Positions 53,938-63,807 of a stretch of 64,000 nt of DNA are shown here, in pieces. The notes beneath the pieces were generated by a model that searched no databases, was not told the DNA's origin, and was given only the letters and a program-made list of their open reading frames with translations. The stretch is from Priestia megaterium (GTDB lineage Bacteria > Bacillota > Bacilli > Bacillales > Bacillaceae_H), in the NCBI GenBank assembly GCA_008180335.1, contig VTEF01000002.1, forward strand, positions 433,973 to 497,972. The letters are read 5' to 3'. Position 1 is the stretch's first letter. Each line of letters opens with the position of its first letter. The translations under genes were made by a program, and so were the position numbers.

Positions 53938-54678
53938 CTATTGAGTGGTATATCCGCCATCAACCATTAACGTTGAGCCTGTAATAAACGATGAGTCATC
54001 GCTTGCTAAGAATAGGACAGCTTTTGCTACTTCTTCAGGTTTTCCCAGCCGGCCCATTGGATGTAAGCTCACTAAGTGATTGGTGATGGCATCGTTTCTT
54101 CCAGCGATTAGCGGTGTATCAATATAACCTGGACAAACAGCATTAATTCGAATTCCTTCTTTCGCATAATCAGCGGCAAGGCTTTGCGTTAATAATTTTA
54201 CGCCTCCTTTTGCTGAAGCGTAAGCTGTTACACCAGCTTTGCCGACATGACTGTGAATCGACCCGCAATTGATAATGGCGCCGCTGCCTTGTTTTCTCAT
54301 TTGTTCAATCGCATACTTATCGCTTAAAAATACGCCTGATAAATTAATGTCAATCGTTTTCTTCCAAGCTTCATAGCTCAGTTTGTGTGCCGGTGCATCT
54401 TTTGCAATGCCAGCATTTGCAAACAAGATATCGACTTTTCCATACTTACTGACTGTTTCTTCAATCATTTTTTCGTTGTCGCTTTCCTGTGTTACATCCG
54501 TTTGAATAAATAGAGTATCAAACCCTTCTTCATTGAGGCGTTCGGACAATGCTTGTCCTTCAGCTGAAAGATCGGCAATGACGGTTTTCGCTCCTTCTTT
54601 CACAAATAACTCGACCGTTGCTTGGCCAATTCCGCTTGCCCCACCTGTAACAATTGCTACTTTTTCTTCTAATCTCAT
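53938..54678 (-). CDS. Short-chain dehydrogenase/reductase
   Basis: 246 residues of the classical SDR type: nucleotide loop TGGASGIGQATVELF, FANAGIA, catalytic Ser in NCGSIHSHVGKAGVTAYASAKGG with Tyr and Lys, and TLMVDGGYTTQ at the end. Substrate unknown; it is closest in plan to 3-oxoacyl-ACP reductase-like or 3-hydroxybutyrate dehydrogenase-like SDRs. Monocistronic, minus strand. Confidence 0.85.
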   Translation of the reverse strand: MRLEEKVAIVTGGASGIGQATVELFVKEGAKTVIADLSAEGQALSERLNEEGFDTLFIQTDVTQESDNEKMIEETVSKYGKVDILFANAGIAKDAPAHKLSYEAWKKTIDINLSGVFLSDKYAIEQMRKQGSGAIINCGSIHSHVGKAGVTAYASAKGGVKLLTQSLAADYAKEGIRINAVCPGYIDTPLIAGRNDAITNHLVSLHPMGRLGKPEEVAKAVLFLASDDSSFITGSTLMVDGGYTTQ

Positions 54679-54951
54679 TGTATAGCCCAGCCTTTCTCTT
54701 TCTATATTCTTACATCTATTTTAGCAGGTTTTTCTTTTTAGTTTCTAAATATTTTAACAATATAATGTAAAATTCTACATGATGTTAAAGATAAGATTGC
54801 GGTGAAGCTTCAATGAGGGGGTGAGTCCGCTTGTGTGGCGGAGTGAAAGAAGTTTACAAAACAAAACTGCTGCATCCAGTAAAAAATTAGAAAATACCGG
54901 CTGCTTTATAATAAAATGATTGTAAGCATTTGCTGTTAAGGAGGAGAAATG

Positions 54952-55311
54952 ATGGACAGCCAATTATTAAAAGAGCACTTATGTGAACTTGAAAAAAGGC
55001 TCCTTGAACCGGAAGTACGAACCAACCCAGCCGAGTTAGAAACATTGCTTGCTGAAGGCTTTTTTGAATTTGGAAGTTCAGGCAGCGTTTGGCATCGTAA
55101 GGATTGCGTTGAGGAAGGAGGAGTCGGCGTTCGGAAAATGACGCTTTCTCATTTTGATATTCATCCTTTAGCTGAAGATGTAGTACTAGCAACTTACCGT
55201 ATTAAAGACGAAACAAGAATGCATTATACATTGAGAAGCTCTATTTGGAAATGTATTGATGGAAAGTGGCAAATGTTCTTTCATCAAGGGACGAAAACTA
55301 CAAGGCTATAG
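54952..55311 (+). CDS. DUF4440/NTF2-like protein
   Basis: 119 residues with the cone-shaped NTF2 plan: LKEHLCELEKRLLEPEVRTN helix, then LLAEGFFEFGSSGSVWHRKD and a beta sheet ending KWQMFFHQGTKTT. DUF4440 members are small enzymes or ligand-binding proteins. AAGGAGGAG precedes two tandem ATG codons; the second has better spacing. Confidence 0.75.
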   Translation: MDSQLLKEHLCELEKRLLEPEVRTNPAELETLLAEGFFEFGSSGSVWHRKDCVEEGGVGVRKMTLSHFDIHPLAEDVVLATYRIKDETRMHYTLRSSIWKCIDGKWQMFFHQGTKTTRL

Positions 55312-55448
55312 CAGGCGTGCAGCTTGATCCGCATTGAAGAAGCCAACTTACTTTTCAATCATCATCGTGTTGAAAATATACGCTATGCAAGGAAGAAGAT
55401 GTATAATATCAAATAACTCTATTATTCTTTAGAAAGAAGCTGAGAGCA

Positions 55449-55982
55449 ATGAAAGCGGTTCATTTAAGAGATGGACGAGAAGTAACCATAAGAAAAGCGT
55501 TAAAAGAAGATGCGGCTGCCATGATTGCCTTTTATAATGCGGTGGCAGGAGAAACTGATTTTCTGTCGTTTGGAAAGAACGAGTTTGTGATGAGCTTAGA
55601 AGAGTATGAGCGTTTTATTGAATCTGCTTGTCCTGAAAATAATGCAATTCTTATCATTGCAACAATTGATGATGAAATTGCCAGCATCGCATCGATTACC
55701 TCCAATCAAAAGAAGCGGTACAAACATGTGGGCACATTAGGAATTGTGATTGCTGAGAAATATTGCGGCCTCGGGCTCGGAAGAAAGCTGATGGAAGAGC
55801 TGATTGACTGGGCAAAGTTAAATGAAACAACGACAAAAATCGATCTTGTCACTAGGGAAGATAACGCCCGAGCGATTGAATTATATAAAAAGGTTGGATT
55901 TGAAGTAGAAGGCAGACTGCGAAATGATTGCTATAGTAACGGTGTTTACTACGATACAATTGTGATGGGGCTGCTTATTTAA
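55449..55982 (+). CDS. GNAT-family N-acetyltransferase
   Basis: 177 residues. VTIRKALKEDAAAMIAFYNAV at the start, the acetyl-CoA loop AEKYCGLGLGRKLMEELIDWA near 108, and LYKKVGFEVEGRLRND near the end, all typical of the Rim-like amino-group acetyltransferases. Substrate unknown. AAAGAAGCTGAGAGCA precedes the ATG. Confidence 0.85.
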   Translation: MKAVHLRDGREVTIRKALKEDAAAMIAFYNAVAGETDFLSFGKNEFVMSLEEYERFIESACPENNAILIIATIDDEIASIASITSNQKKRYKHVGTLGIVIAEKYCGLGLGRKLMEELIDWAKLNETTTKIDLVTREDNARAIELYKKVGFEVEGRLRNDCYSNGVYYDTIVMGLLI

Positions 55983-55990
55983 TTCAATCT

Positions 55991-56023
55991 AAAAAGCTAT
56001 CGGCGCTGTCGATAGCTTTTTTT
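55991..56023 (+). terminator. Terminator of the GNAT gene
   Basis: AAAAAGCTATCG / CGATAGCTTTTT stem, then TT. Confidence 0.9.
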
Positions 56024-56631
56024 AGGCTCTTTTCCTCAATAAGGCTGGTACTTATCCATCTAATAACGATGCTAGTACCATGAGTCAGACTCAATTCCGA
56101 ATATATTCTTAGCGAGATTGTTCAAACTTTTCCTTAAGAGAATGTTATTTTCATAACCTTTCTTAAAAGATACATCCTCCATATAAGTATGACTTCTTTG
56201 TCTCTAGCATTTTTATGCAGCATTTACAAATAAAGAGTAAATGACGAATGCAAGTTTTATAGTACAGGGTTGACGTTTAGAATGTTAAGAAGAAATTACC
56301 TTTATAACCATATTTTCATAGATGTTGTCAGGCTGCTCTTGTTATATAAAGAAAAAGAGATGAGTGTAGAATGTAGATACTATAAAATTAAAGCAACATT
56401 GTGCTATTACTTCGAATGTTTATCTAGAGTCTTTTTTGTTGGATTATTATAACTTATATTTAATAGTTATAGATATCGAAATATTTAGAAAATATTCTGT
56501 AGGATGTTACAAGCGAGTTTTCTAAATAACGATGTTTGTAACTTTCTATACAGTCATCAGTATTTTTAAATGAAATGAATCTTCAAAGTTTTTACATCTG
56601 AAAAATCAGAAAGAGGGATGGGGGAATTTTT
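56024..56631. other. Long intergenic region ahead of the hut-like cluster
   Basis: 600 bases of AT-rich DNA. No gene is recognised and no HutP-type leader or cre box was found. The promoter of the MFS gene should lie in the last 150 bases, but I cannot mark it with confidence. Confidence 0.4.
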
Positions 56632-58005
56632 TTGAGCGAACAAAAATTTACAATTGACGACGCACCATTCAATAAATTTCATCTTCGCATTACCGGGCTT
56701 ACTTTTGGTGCAAACTTTTGTGATGGTTATGCTCTTGGAATCATTGCGATGGCTCTGACAGTATTTGGTCCTGAAATGGAACTAAATGCAATGTGGACGG
56801 GATTGATTGGAAGCTCTGCGTTAATTGGTCTTTTTGCGGGATCTTTGGTACTTGGAAGGCTGTCTGACCGTATAGGCAGACAGAAAATCTACCTTGTTAA
56901 CTATTTATTGATCACCATTGCTACCATTTTGCAATTTTTTGTTAGCGGCCCTGCAGAGCTGTTTGTTTTACGATTACTGATAGGTTTTGGGCTTGGAGGA
57001 GATTACGCAGTCGGCTCAACTTTACTCGTCGAGTTTTCACCAAAAAAGTATCGGGCCTCGCTGCTCGCTTCTTTAAACGGAGTATGGACACTTGGATATG
57101 TAGCTTCAAACTTTGTCGGCTATTATTTACAACATATGGGTTCAGACTCATGGCGTTGGATGCTTGTTAGTGCTGCGATTCCTTCTATTTTGGTGTTAAT
57201 CTTGCGAATTGGAACGCCTGAATCGCCAAGATGGCTTGTCAGCATGGGACGTGTTGACGAAGCAAGCCAGATTGTAAAGAAACACATTGGCCCTAACGTT
57301 GAAATGGGAGAAACGATTACTGGTAGCCAAACGACGTTAGGATTTCGAGGCCTTTTCAGTAAAAGACTTCGTAAGCGTATGGCTTTTGGTGGAATATTCA
57401 AATTAACTCTAGTTCTTCCGTACTATGCTATCTATACATTTCTTCCGACCATCTTACGTACGATGGGCTTTGAACAAAACTTTTTTGCCGATACGATGCT
57501 AAATCTATTCTTACTTGTGGGATCAATTACCGGTCTTTGGTTCCTAGCAAAGTTTTCTCGTAGAGGATTTACTATTGGATCTTTTGCGATCCTTACTGTC
57601 TCTTTGTTTACACTCAGCATCATAAACAATGGTTCCCAATTCTTGATGTTGACAGCCTTCTTGGTCTTTACCTTTGTTTTGGCAGCAGCTAATAATCTTA
57701 CGCTAGTATATCCAGCTGAGCTTTTCCCAACTGAGATTCGGGGCTCAGGAATAGGAATGGTTACGGCAATTAGTCGGATTGGTGCTGTAATCGGAACATT
57801 CCTACTGCCTGTTAGTCTCAATTCTTTCGGATTAAGTACTGCAATGATTGGAATGTCGGTCGTTCTGCTAATCGGTATGATTGTGTCGATTGCTTGGGCG
57901 CCTGAGACGAAGTCGCTTTCATTGAATGAGGCCAGCAATCCTTCGTTTGAAGGAAGATCCTCTTCACAGGAAAAAGATGTTCCTTTACAGGGAGTAGGGA
58001 AGTAA
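56632..58005 (+). CDS. MFS transporter of the hut-like cluster
   Basis: 457 residues, 12 helices. Family motifs: GLFAGSLVLGRLSDRIGRQK in loop 2-3, GFGLGGDYAVGSTLLVEF near 120, and YPAELFPTEIRGSGIGM in helix 10-11, as in metabolite:H+ symporters such as the sugar-porter and betaine/aromatic-acid groups. TTG start after GGGATGGGG. It lies 93 bases ahead of the HAL-like gene in the same direction and probably imports the substrate of that enzyme. Confidence 0.8.
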   Translation: MSEQKFTIDDAPFNKFHLRITGLTFGANFCDGYALGIIAMALTVFGPEMELNAMWTGLIGSSALIGLFAGSLVLGRLSDRIGRQKIYLVNYLLITIATILQFFVSGPAELFVLRLLIGFGLGGDYAVGSTLLVEFSPKKYRASLLASLNGVWTLGYVASNFVGYYLQHMGSDSWRWMLVSAAIPSILVLILRIGTPESPRWLVSMGRVDEASQIVKKHIGPNVEMGETITGSQTTLGFRGLFSKRLRKRMAFGGIFKLTLVLPYYAIYTFLPTILRTMGFEQNFFADTMLNLFLLVGSITGLWFLAKFSRRGFTIGSFAILTVSLFTLSIINNGSQFLMLTAFLVFTFVLAAANNLTLVYPAELFPTEIRGSGIGMVTAISRIGAVIGTFLLPVSLNSFGLSTAMIGMSVVLLIGMIVSIAWAPETKSLSLNEASNPSFEGRSSSQEKDVPLQGVGK

Positions 58006-58098
58006 CATAAAATTATGTTCAATTAAATAATAACGAACAACATCTCTTTCTTCTCCTTGTTTTGTCTTAAAGAGTGTTTTTGAAAGGAGATTTCAATC

Positions 58099-59661
58099 AT
58101 GATTACAAAAAACGTTTATTTGCATCCTAAAGATATTAAGGAGGTTGCACTTGGTGATGGGGTTATCTCCATCCCAGAATTGATAGCGATTTCAAGATAT
58201 GGAGCAACCGTCTCTTTTACAAAGAATTACCGTAATAGAGTAAATAAATCTCGGAGCTTAATAGAGAAGTTTTTAGAAGAAGATCGATTAATCTATGGTG
58301 TAACAACAGGATTTGGCAGCAATTGGACAAACGTTGTTTCGTCAGAGGATGCAGAAACGCTTCAACGAAATATCGTCCGCTCTCATGCCGTTTCCGTTGG
58401 GAATCCTTTAGAAAGAGAAGTAGTAAGAGCCATTCAACTGATGATTCTTGTGAATTTAGGGCAAGGCTTTTCGGGAGTCAGATTAGAGGTATTAGAGCTT
58501 ATTGCTTCCCTTTTAAATCACGATATTACTCCATTTGCTCCAGGTGATGGTTCAGTGGGATATATTTCGCCTGAATCACACATGGCATTAGTGTTAATGG
58601 GAGAAGGCAAGGCATGGTATAACAATGAGCTTATGGAAGGAATCGAAGCTTTAGAGAAAGCTGGATTGACACCTGTTACTTTGGGCTGCAAAGAAGGATT
58701 AGCGCTCACAAGCGGGACAACATCCGTCACAGCAATGGCTGTCTTGGCTTTATATAATGCCATGCAAGCAGCGAAAACCGCCGATATTGCGGGTGCTATG
58801 TCCGTAGAAGTGCTAAAAGGGACAATAAAAGCATTTGATTCTCGTACCCATACTGTAAAAAAACATGAAGAACAGGCAAAGACCGCTCGAAATGTGGTAA
58901 GAATTCTTGAAGGGAGCCAAATCGCAGAAACGTATAAGGATTACCGATTACAAGATGCGCTCAGCTTAAGATGCATCCCACAAGTTCATGGTGCTGTCAA
59001 GAGAGCATTGAAAGATGCAGCGTTTACGATTGAAAGTGAAATGAATTCCACAGGCGACAATCCTATTATTTATCCGGAAGAGGAAGATGGAGTTGCCCTC
59101 ATGAGCGGAAATTTCGATGGTTCGTACGTCGGGATTTATGCCGATACGATGTGTATCGCTATGGCCAACTTGGCGAAAATATCTGAGAGAAGAATCGATC
59201 GCCTAGTGAATCATCATTTCAGTGAGCTTCCTAGTTTCTTAGTCGAAAACCCCGGATTAAATAGCGGCTACATGATTCCCCAATATACAGCTGCGGGGCT
59301 ATTGAATGAGATTAGGGTGCTCTCTCATCCTTCAACTATCGACAATGTTCCTACATGTGCTAACCAAGAAGACCTGATCAGCTTTGCCTATTTTGCTTCG
59401 AAGAAAGCATATGAAATTTCACAGAAACTTGAATATATCTTAGCCATTGAGCTTATGAATGCAGTACAAGCTATGGATTTTCACCAATCTTTGAAACCCT
59501 CACCAACTACCGAACGTGTGTATCATTTAATACGGAGCCAAGTTCCAACAGTCGAAGAAGATCGATTCTTTTATCCTGATATTGAAGTGATTCGCAGTCA
59601 AATTCATAAAGGAGAAATCGTTGAACTTGTCGAAATGTTAATTGGTGAAATTGAATTCTAA
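58099..59661 (+). CDS. Histidine-ammonia-lyase-like protein without the MIO triad
   Basis: 520 residues, full HAL/PAL length. The invariant GSVG-ASG-DLAPL block, whose Ala-Ser-Gly forms the MIO cofactor, reads GSVGYISPESHMAL here (residues 151-164): three residues shorter and without ASG. By hand alignment with P. putida HAL, the MIO-side Asn195 (LLNGT) is Ser205 (LTSGT) and Tyr280 (DPYSLR) is Leu288 (DALSLR). Kept are Tyr53 (Y66), His83 (H96), Arg283 (R291), Phe329 (F339) and Glu414 (E424). It should therefore bind an imidazole-propionate-type substrate but use MIO-free chemistry, as ergothionase does. AAAGGAGATTTCAATC precedes the ATG. Confidence 0.85.
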   Translation: MITKNVYLHPKDIKEVALGDGVISIPELIAISRYGATVSFTKNYRNRVNKSRSLIEKFLEEDRLIYGVTTGFGSNWTNVVSSEDAETLQRNIVRSHAVSVGNPLEREVVRAIQLMILVNLGQGFSGVRLEVLELIASLLNHDITPFAPGDGSVGYISPESHMALVLMGEGKAWYNNELMEGIEALEKAGLTPVTLGCKEGLALTSGTTSVTAMAVLALYNAMQAAKTADIAGAMSVEVLKGTIKAFDSRTHTVKKHEEQAKTARNVVRILEGSQIAETYKDYRLQDALSLRCIPQVHGAVKRALKDAAFTIESEMNSTGDNPIIYPEEEDGVALMSGNFDGSYVGIYADTMCIAMANLAKISERRIDRLVNHHFSELPSFLVENPGLNSGYMIPQYTAAGLLNEIRVLSHPSTIDNVPTCANQEDLISFAYFASKKAYEISQKLEYILAIELMNAVQAMDFHQSLKPSPTTERVYHLIRSQVPTVEEDRFFYPDIEVIRSQIHKGEIVELVEMLIGEIEF

Positions 59662-59670
59662 AACAATAAT

Positions 59671-59717
59671 GGAAGCAGTTACACTTTGACGATGTGAAGT
59701 GTAACTGCTTCCTTTTT
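59671..59717 (+). terminator. Terminator after the HAL-like gene
   Basis: GGAAGCAGTTACACTT / AAGTGTAACTGCTTCC, a 16-bp perfect stem with TTTTT, separating the transporter-lyase unit from the regulator. Confidence 0.92.
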
Positions 59718-59785
59718 CATCAAGTTAATGGATAAGCTTGATATTTACATACATAAACAAGTCATATTACTAAGGGGGAATCTAA

Positions 59786-60970
59786 ATGAAGCAAGATCCG
59801 ACTCAAGCAGCCTTTTCGCATCTTTTACTTTCTGGAACATTTGTCCATGAAGGGACTTTCCGTGAAATTCAGCAAAAATGCGGAATTTATATACATCCTC
59901 ACGTAGTCATGTTAGTTTCAATCGACCGATATCCGAACTTATCGATGGTCAATCCGCTAGAGTGGAAAAAAGAAATTGGAGAAAAACTGGTGGGTAGAAT
60001 AAATGAAACCTTAACTGCCCGTTTTGTCTGTCATTGGACAGAAGAAGGAGTCCTTGCACTTCTTGTGGAGTTAGAAGGAGAAGAGTTTAGAAATATAGAG
60101 TGTAATCGGAACATCTTGCGAATCGCAGAGGACATTCAAAAATCCTTAGATTCAATTGATATATCTGTTTCGATCGGTATTGGAAAACGTTATACAGACC
60201 CTTATATGCTTCATCACTCCTTTGAAGAAGCTAAAAAAGCAATGTCAGGGCGCTTTTTTCAAGGAAACCAATTAATTTTCCATTGTGAGATGAAAAAGAG
60301 TGAAGAAGAATTATTAAAGGAGCCTTTAACTATGGAAAGATCTGAGCTGTTAGCGCTCGTTCGAATTGGTGACGAAGAAGGTGTAATCACACATGTACAA
60401 ATCCTTATGAAGAAAATAGCCGAGGCATGTAATTTAAATGAGGACGTGTTTAAGTCCGAAGTTGTAGATTTAGTGACGGCAATGTCCCGCTTAGTTTTGG
60501 AAACAGGTGTAAGCGCGACAACGATTTTGTCAAAAAATGCCCATTTTATTCAAGATTTATATCAAACGATCCGTTATGATAACTTCAGTAAAAAGGTGTG
60601 TGAGTATGCATATTGGCTTACAGAGCAAGTTTCATATTCACATATACGTGATGTTTCGCCGATCATCAGGAAAGCCATTCAATATATGAAAGAACATCAT
60701 CAAGAAAGTATATCATTGGATAGAATAGCACATTATTGTTGCTTAAGCAGGTACCATTTCAGTCATTTATTTAAAAAAGAGGTCGGCGTGAGCGTCATTG
60801 ATTTTTTAAATCGAATGCGAATGGAGAAAGCTTTGTTTTATTTAGAAAAGACAGATTTAAATGTACAAGAGATTGCAAATCAAGTAGGCTTTCAGGACGC
60901 CAATTACTTTAGCCGGATGTTTAAGAAGTATACAAATTACAGTCCGACAGATTACCGAAACGCAAGATAG
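59786..60970 (+). CDS. AraC-family regulator of the hut-like cluster
   Basis: 394 residues. The first 280 are a sensor region of the YesN/PucR-like kind with a degenerate GGDEF-like half (ISVSIGIGKRYTDPYMLHHS, FEEAKKAMSGRF). The last 100 are an AraC DNA-binding domain: ISLDRIAHYCCLSRYHFSHL and VQEIANQVGFQDANYFSRMF. It replaces the HutP antiterminator used by the canonical Bacillus hut operon and sits between the lyase and hutG, so it most likely activates both flanking units. AAGGGGGAATCTAA precedes the ATG. Confidence 0.85.
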   Translation: MKQDPTQAAFSHLLLSGTFVHEGTFREIQQKCGIYIHPHVVMLVSIDRYPNLSMVNPLEWKKEIGEKLVGRINETLTARFVCHWTEEGVLALLVELEGEEFRNIECNRNILRIAEDIQKSLDSIDISVSIGIGKRYTDPYMLHHSFEEAKKAMSGRFFQGNQLIFHCEMKKSEEELLKEPLTMERSELLALVRIGDEEGVITHVQILMKKIAEACNLNEDVFKSEVVDLVTAMSRLVLETGVSATTILSKNAHFIQDLYQTIRYDNFSKKVCEYAYWLTEQVSYSHIRDVSPIIRKAIQYMKEHHQESISLDRIAHYCCLSRYHFSHLFKKEVGVSVIDFLNRMRMEKALFYLEKTDLNVQEIANQVGFQDANYFSRMFKKYTNYSPTDYRNAR

Positions 60971-61076
60971 TGCTAATAATGCACAACGTATACTAGATAA
61001 ATAGTAACCATTTTTTAGTACGATATAAATAGAAATAATCAATAAATTCTAACAAATCAGTCAAGGAGTGAGATGA

Positions 61077-62048
61077 TTGAATAAAATTGATTTATTGAAT
61101 CCTCCTGAAATCAATCGTCGTGCTAATTGGAGTGATCGTTATGAAACAAAGGTAGCCCAGTGGTTAACAGCATGGGATGGAGAAGAGGTTCCAGACATTG
61201 GATTTATAGGCATTCCGTTATCTAAAACCTCGATTAGTATATCAGGAGCTTCGATGACTCCAAACGCGCTGCGCGAATTGTTTGCTAATGTGACTACGTA
61301 CAATATTGATCATGACGTTGATCTTCAAGAATTAAGTGTCAAAGATGTTGGTGATATCGAGATGCATGTGACCGATTTGCTTCGATGCCATCAAAATATT
61401 GAACAGGGACTAATGAATTTATATGAAGCACTCCCTAATGTATTTCCAATTATTGCAGGAGGAGACCACTCAATTACATGTCCATCTGTAAAGGCTTTCA
61501 AGAAAAAGGTCAATGGAAAAGTTGGAATTGTTCAACTCGATTCCCACATGGATGTAAGAAATCTAGAAGATGGCGGACCATCGAATGGAACCCCGATCCG
61601 CGGCCTTATTGAATCGGGAACAATTGACGGATCGCATATTGCACAAATTGGTATTCACAGCTTTGCCAATTCGAAGCCATATCGTGAGTATGCGTTGTCA
61701 AAGGGAATTACGCAATATACGGCTCGCCAAGTTTCAAAAGAAGGAATTGAATCTGTCGTAGAAAAAGCGATGGAAATTGCCGGGGAAGGCACAGATGCTA
61801 TCTATGTCACGGTAGATATGGATGTGTTAGATCAAGCATATGCACCAGGAGTGCCCGCAATGGTACCGGCTGGCATGACTTCTTGGGAACTGATTGAAGC
61901 AGTATTTATGCTAGGGAAAAATCCTAAAGTAAAGGGATTTGATATTGTTTGCGTAGATCCTATGCAGGATTCTCGCCGTGCTACTGTCAGAACAACTTTA
62001 CACGTCATATTAAGCTTTCTTACCGGATATATGAAGCGCTACCAATAA
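61077..62048 (+). CDS. hutG: Formiminoglutamase-like ureohydrolase
   Basis: 323 residues of the arginase fold. Metal ligands: AGGDHSITCPS near residue 130, QLDSHMDVRNLEDGGPSNGT near 160 (DSHMD for the usual DAHxD), and VDMDVLDQAYAPG near 245. The stretches GIPLSKTSISISGAS and DGGPSNGTPIRGL match Bacillus HutG, which turns formiminoglutamate into glutamate and formamide. TTG start 8 bases after AAGGAG. hutU follows after 25 bases. Confidence 0.85.
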   Translation: MNKIDLLNPPEINRRANWSDRYETKVAQWLTAWDGEEVPDIGFIGIPLSKTSISISGASMTPNALRELFANVTTYNIDHDVDLQELSVKDVGDIEMHVTDLLRCHQNIEQGLMNLYEALPNVFPIIAGGDHSITCPSVKAFKKKVNGKVGIVQLDSHMDVRNLEDGGPSNGTPIRGLIESGTIDGSHIAQIGIHSFANSKPYREYALSKGITQYTARQVSKEGIESVVEKAMEIAGEGTDAIYVTVDMDVLDQAYAPGVPAMVPAGMTSWELIEAVFMLGKNPKVKGFDIVCVDPMQDSRRATVRTTLHVILSFLTGYMKRYQ

Positions 62049-62073
62049 AAGATGATGAAAGGGAGAGGAAGAA

Positions 62074-63738
62074 ATGAGTAAAATAGTAGATCGTACAATT
62101 CGTGCACCTAGAGGAACAACCTTACGTACAAAAGGCTGGGAGCAAGAAGCTGTACTTAGGATGTTAATGAATAATTTAGATCCTGAAGTAGCAGAGCGCC
62201 CTGAGGATCTCGTAGTATACGGCGGAATTGGAAAAGCTGCGCGAAACTGGGAATCTTACGACAAAATTGTTGAATGCTTAAGTGAGTTAGAAGCAGATGA
62301 GACTTTGCTTGTGCAATCAGGAAAGCCAGTCGGAATTTTTAAAACTCATTCACAAGCTCCCCGTGTTCTAATCTCAAATTCCGTTCTTGTTCCTGCTTTT
62401 GCGAATTGGGATACGTTCCATGAGTTAGATAAAAAGGGATTAATGATGTATGGACAAATGACTGCTGGAAGCTGGATTTATATTGGAACTCAAGGTATTT
62501 TACAAGGGACATACGAAACGTTTGCAGAAGCTGCTCGTCAGCATTCAGGCGGCACATTAAAAGGAACGCTTACATTAACAGCAGGCCTTGGCGGCATGGG
62601 TGGAGCACAACCTTTGGCTGTTACGATGAATGAAGGAGTTGTCATTGGTGTAGACGTAGATCCAACCCGTATTCAACGCCGAATTGATACTCGTTATTGT
62701 GATGTGATGGTATATGATTTGGATGAAGCATTAACATTAGCTCAAGATGCAAAAGAAAAAGGAAAGCCGCTTGCGATTGGATTAGTAGGCAATGCAGCTG
62801 AAATTTTCGCCGAGTTTGCAAAGCGTAAAATTGTTCCTGATTTTGTGACTGACCAAACATCTGCACACGATCCGCTTAATGGCTATGTTCCAGTGGAGTA
62901 TTCATTAGAAGCAGCAGCAGAATTGCGAAAAAATGATCCGGCTGAGTATGTGAAGCTTTCAAAGAAATCCATGGCTGCTCATGTACAGGCTATGCTTGAC
63001 CTTCAAAAATTAGGTTCAGTTGTATTTGACTATGGCAATAATATTCGCCAAGTTGCTCTTGATGAGGGTGTGAAAGATGCTTTTAACTTCCCTGGCTTCG
63101 TTCCTGCTTATATTCGCCCACTTTTCTGTGAAGGAAAAGGGCCATTCCGCTGGGCTGCATTATCAGGAGATCCGGAAGATATTTATAAAACAGATGAATT
63201 AGTGCTAAAGCTTTTCCCGGAAAATGAGCACTTGCATCGTTGGATTACAATGGCTAAGGAGAAGGTTGCCTTTCAAGGACTGCCATCTCGCATTTGCTGG
63301 TTAGGATATGGCGAACGTGTAAAAATGGGATTAGCAATTAATGAGATGGTTCGTAACGGCGAACTCTCTGCTCCAGTTGTTATTGGTAGGGATCACTTAG
63401 ATTGCGGTTCTGTCGCATCACCGAACCGTGAAACAGAAGCAATGAAAGATGGAAGTGATGTAGTAGGTGATTGGGCAATCTTAAATGCACTTGTCAATAC
63501 AGCATCGGGTGCGAGCTGGGTATCTGTTCATCACGGTGGAGGCGTAGGAATGGGTTATTCACTTCATGCTGGAATGGTAGTTGTCGCTGATGGTTCAAAA
63601 GAAGCAGAAGAAAGAATCTCCCGCGTCCTTAATACAGACCCAGGAATGGGTGTTATCCGCCATGCCGATGCAGGCTATGATTTAGCGATTGAGACTGCTA
63701 AAGAACGTGGAGTTCGCGTTCCGATGCTTGGAATTTAA
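62074..63738 (+). CDS. hutU: Urocanate hydratase
   Basis: 554 residues, normal urocanase length. NAD-binding loop [14 protein letters not shown] near 177, the conserved [40 protein letters not shown], and [20 protein letters not shown] with the active-site cysteine and [13 protein letters not shown]. It converts urocanate into imidazolonepropionate with tightly bound NAD. Small deviations from the usual SDAVxDWP (here SDVVGDWA) are noted. GGGAGAGGAAGAA precedes the ATG. Confidence 0.93.
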   Translation: MSKIVDRTIRAPRGTTLRTKGWEQEAVLRMLMNNLDPEVAERPEDLVVYGGIGKAARNWESYDKIVECLSELEADETLLVQSGKPVGIFKTHSQAPRVLISNSVLVPAFANWDTFHELDKKGLMMYGQMTAGSWIYIGTQGILQGTYETFAEAARQHSGGTLKGTLTLTAGLGGMGGAQPLAVTMNEGVVIGVDVDPTRIQRRIDTRYCDVMVYDLDEALTLAQDAKEKGKPLAIGLVGNAAEIFAEFAKRKIVPDFVTDQTSAHDPLNGYVPVEYSLEAAAELRKNDPAEYVKLSKKSMAAHVQAMLDLQKLGSVVFDYGNNIRQVALDEGVKDAFNFPGFVPAYIRPLFCEGKGPFRWAALSGDPEDIYKTDELVLKLFPENEHLHRWITMAKEKVAFQGLPSRICWLGYGERVKMGLAINEMVRNGELSAPVVIGRDHLDCGSVASPNRETEAMKDGSDVVGDWAILNALVNTASGASWVSVHHGGGVGMGYSLHAGMVVVADGSKEAEERISRVLNTDPGMGVIRHADAGYDLAIETAKERGVRVPMLGI

Positions 63739-63758
63739 TCCAACACTATATCAAAAAC

Positions 63759-63791
63759 CATATTGCCCGGGGATTGTCTTCGGGCAATATG
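63759..63791 (+). repeat. Intercistronic hairpin between hutU and hutI
   Basis: CATATTGCCCG / CGGGCAATATG, 11-bp perfect stem, 11-base loop, no T-run, 5 bases ahead of the hutI ribosome site. It may stabilise the upstream message or tune translation of hutI. Confidence 0.7.
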
Positions 63792-63807
63792 CATTGGAGG
63801 GATAGAA

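Noticed and set aside
56270-56452. 60-codon open frame ahead of the hut-like cluster
   Set aside because: No ribosome site, AT-rich chance composition, no recognisable motif.
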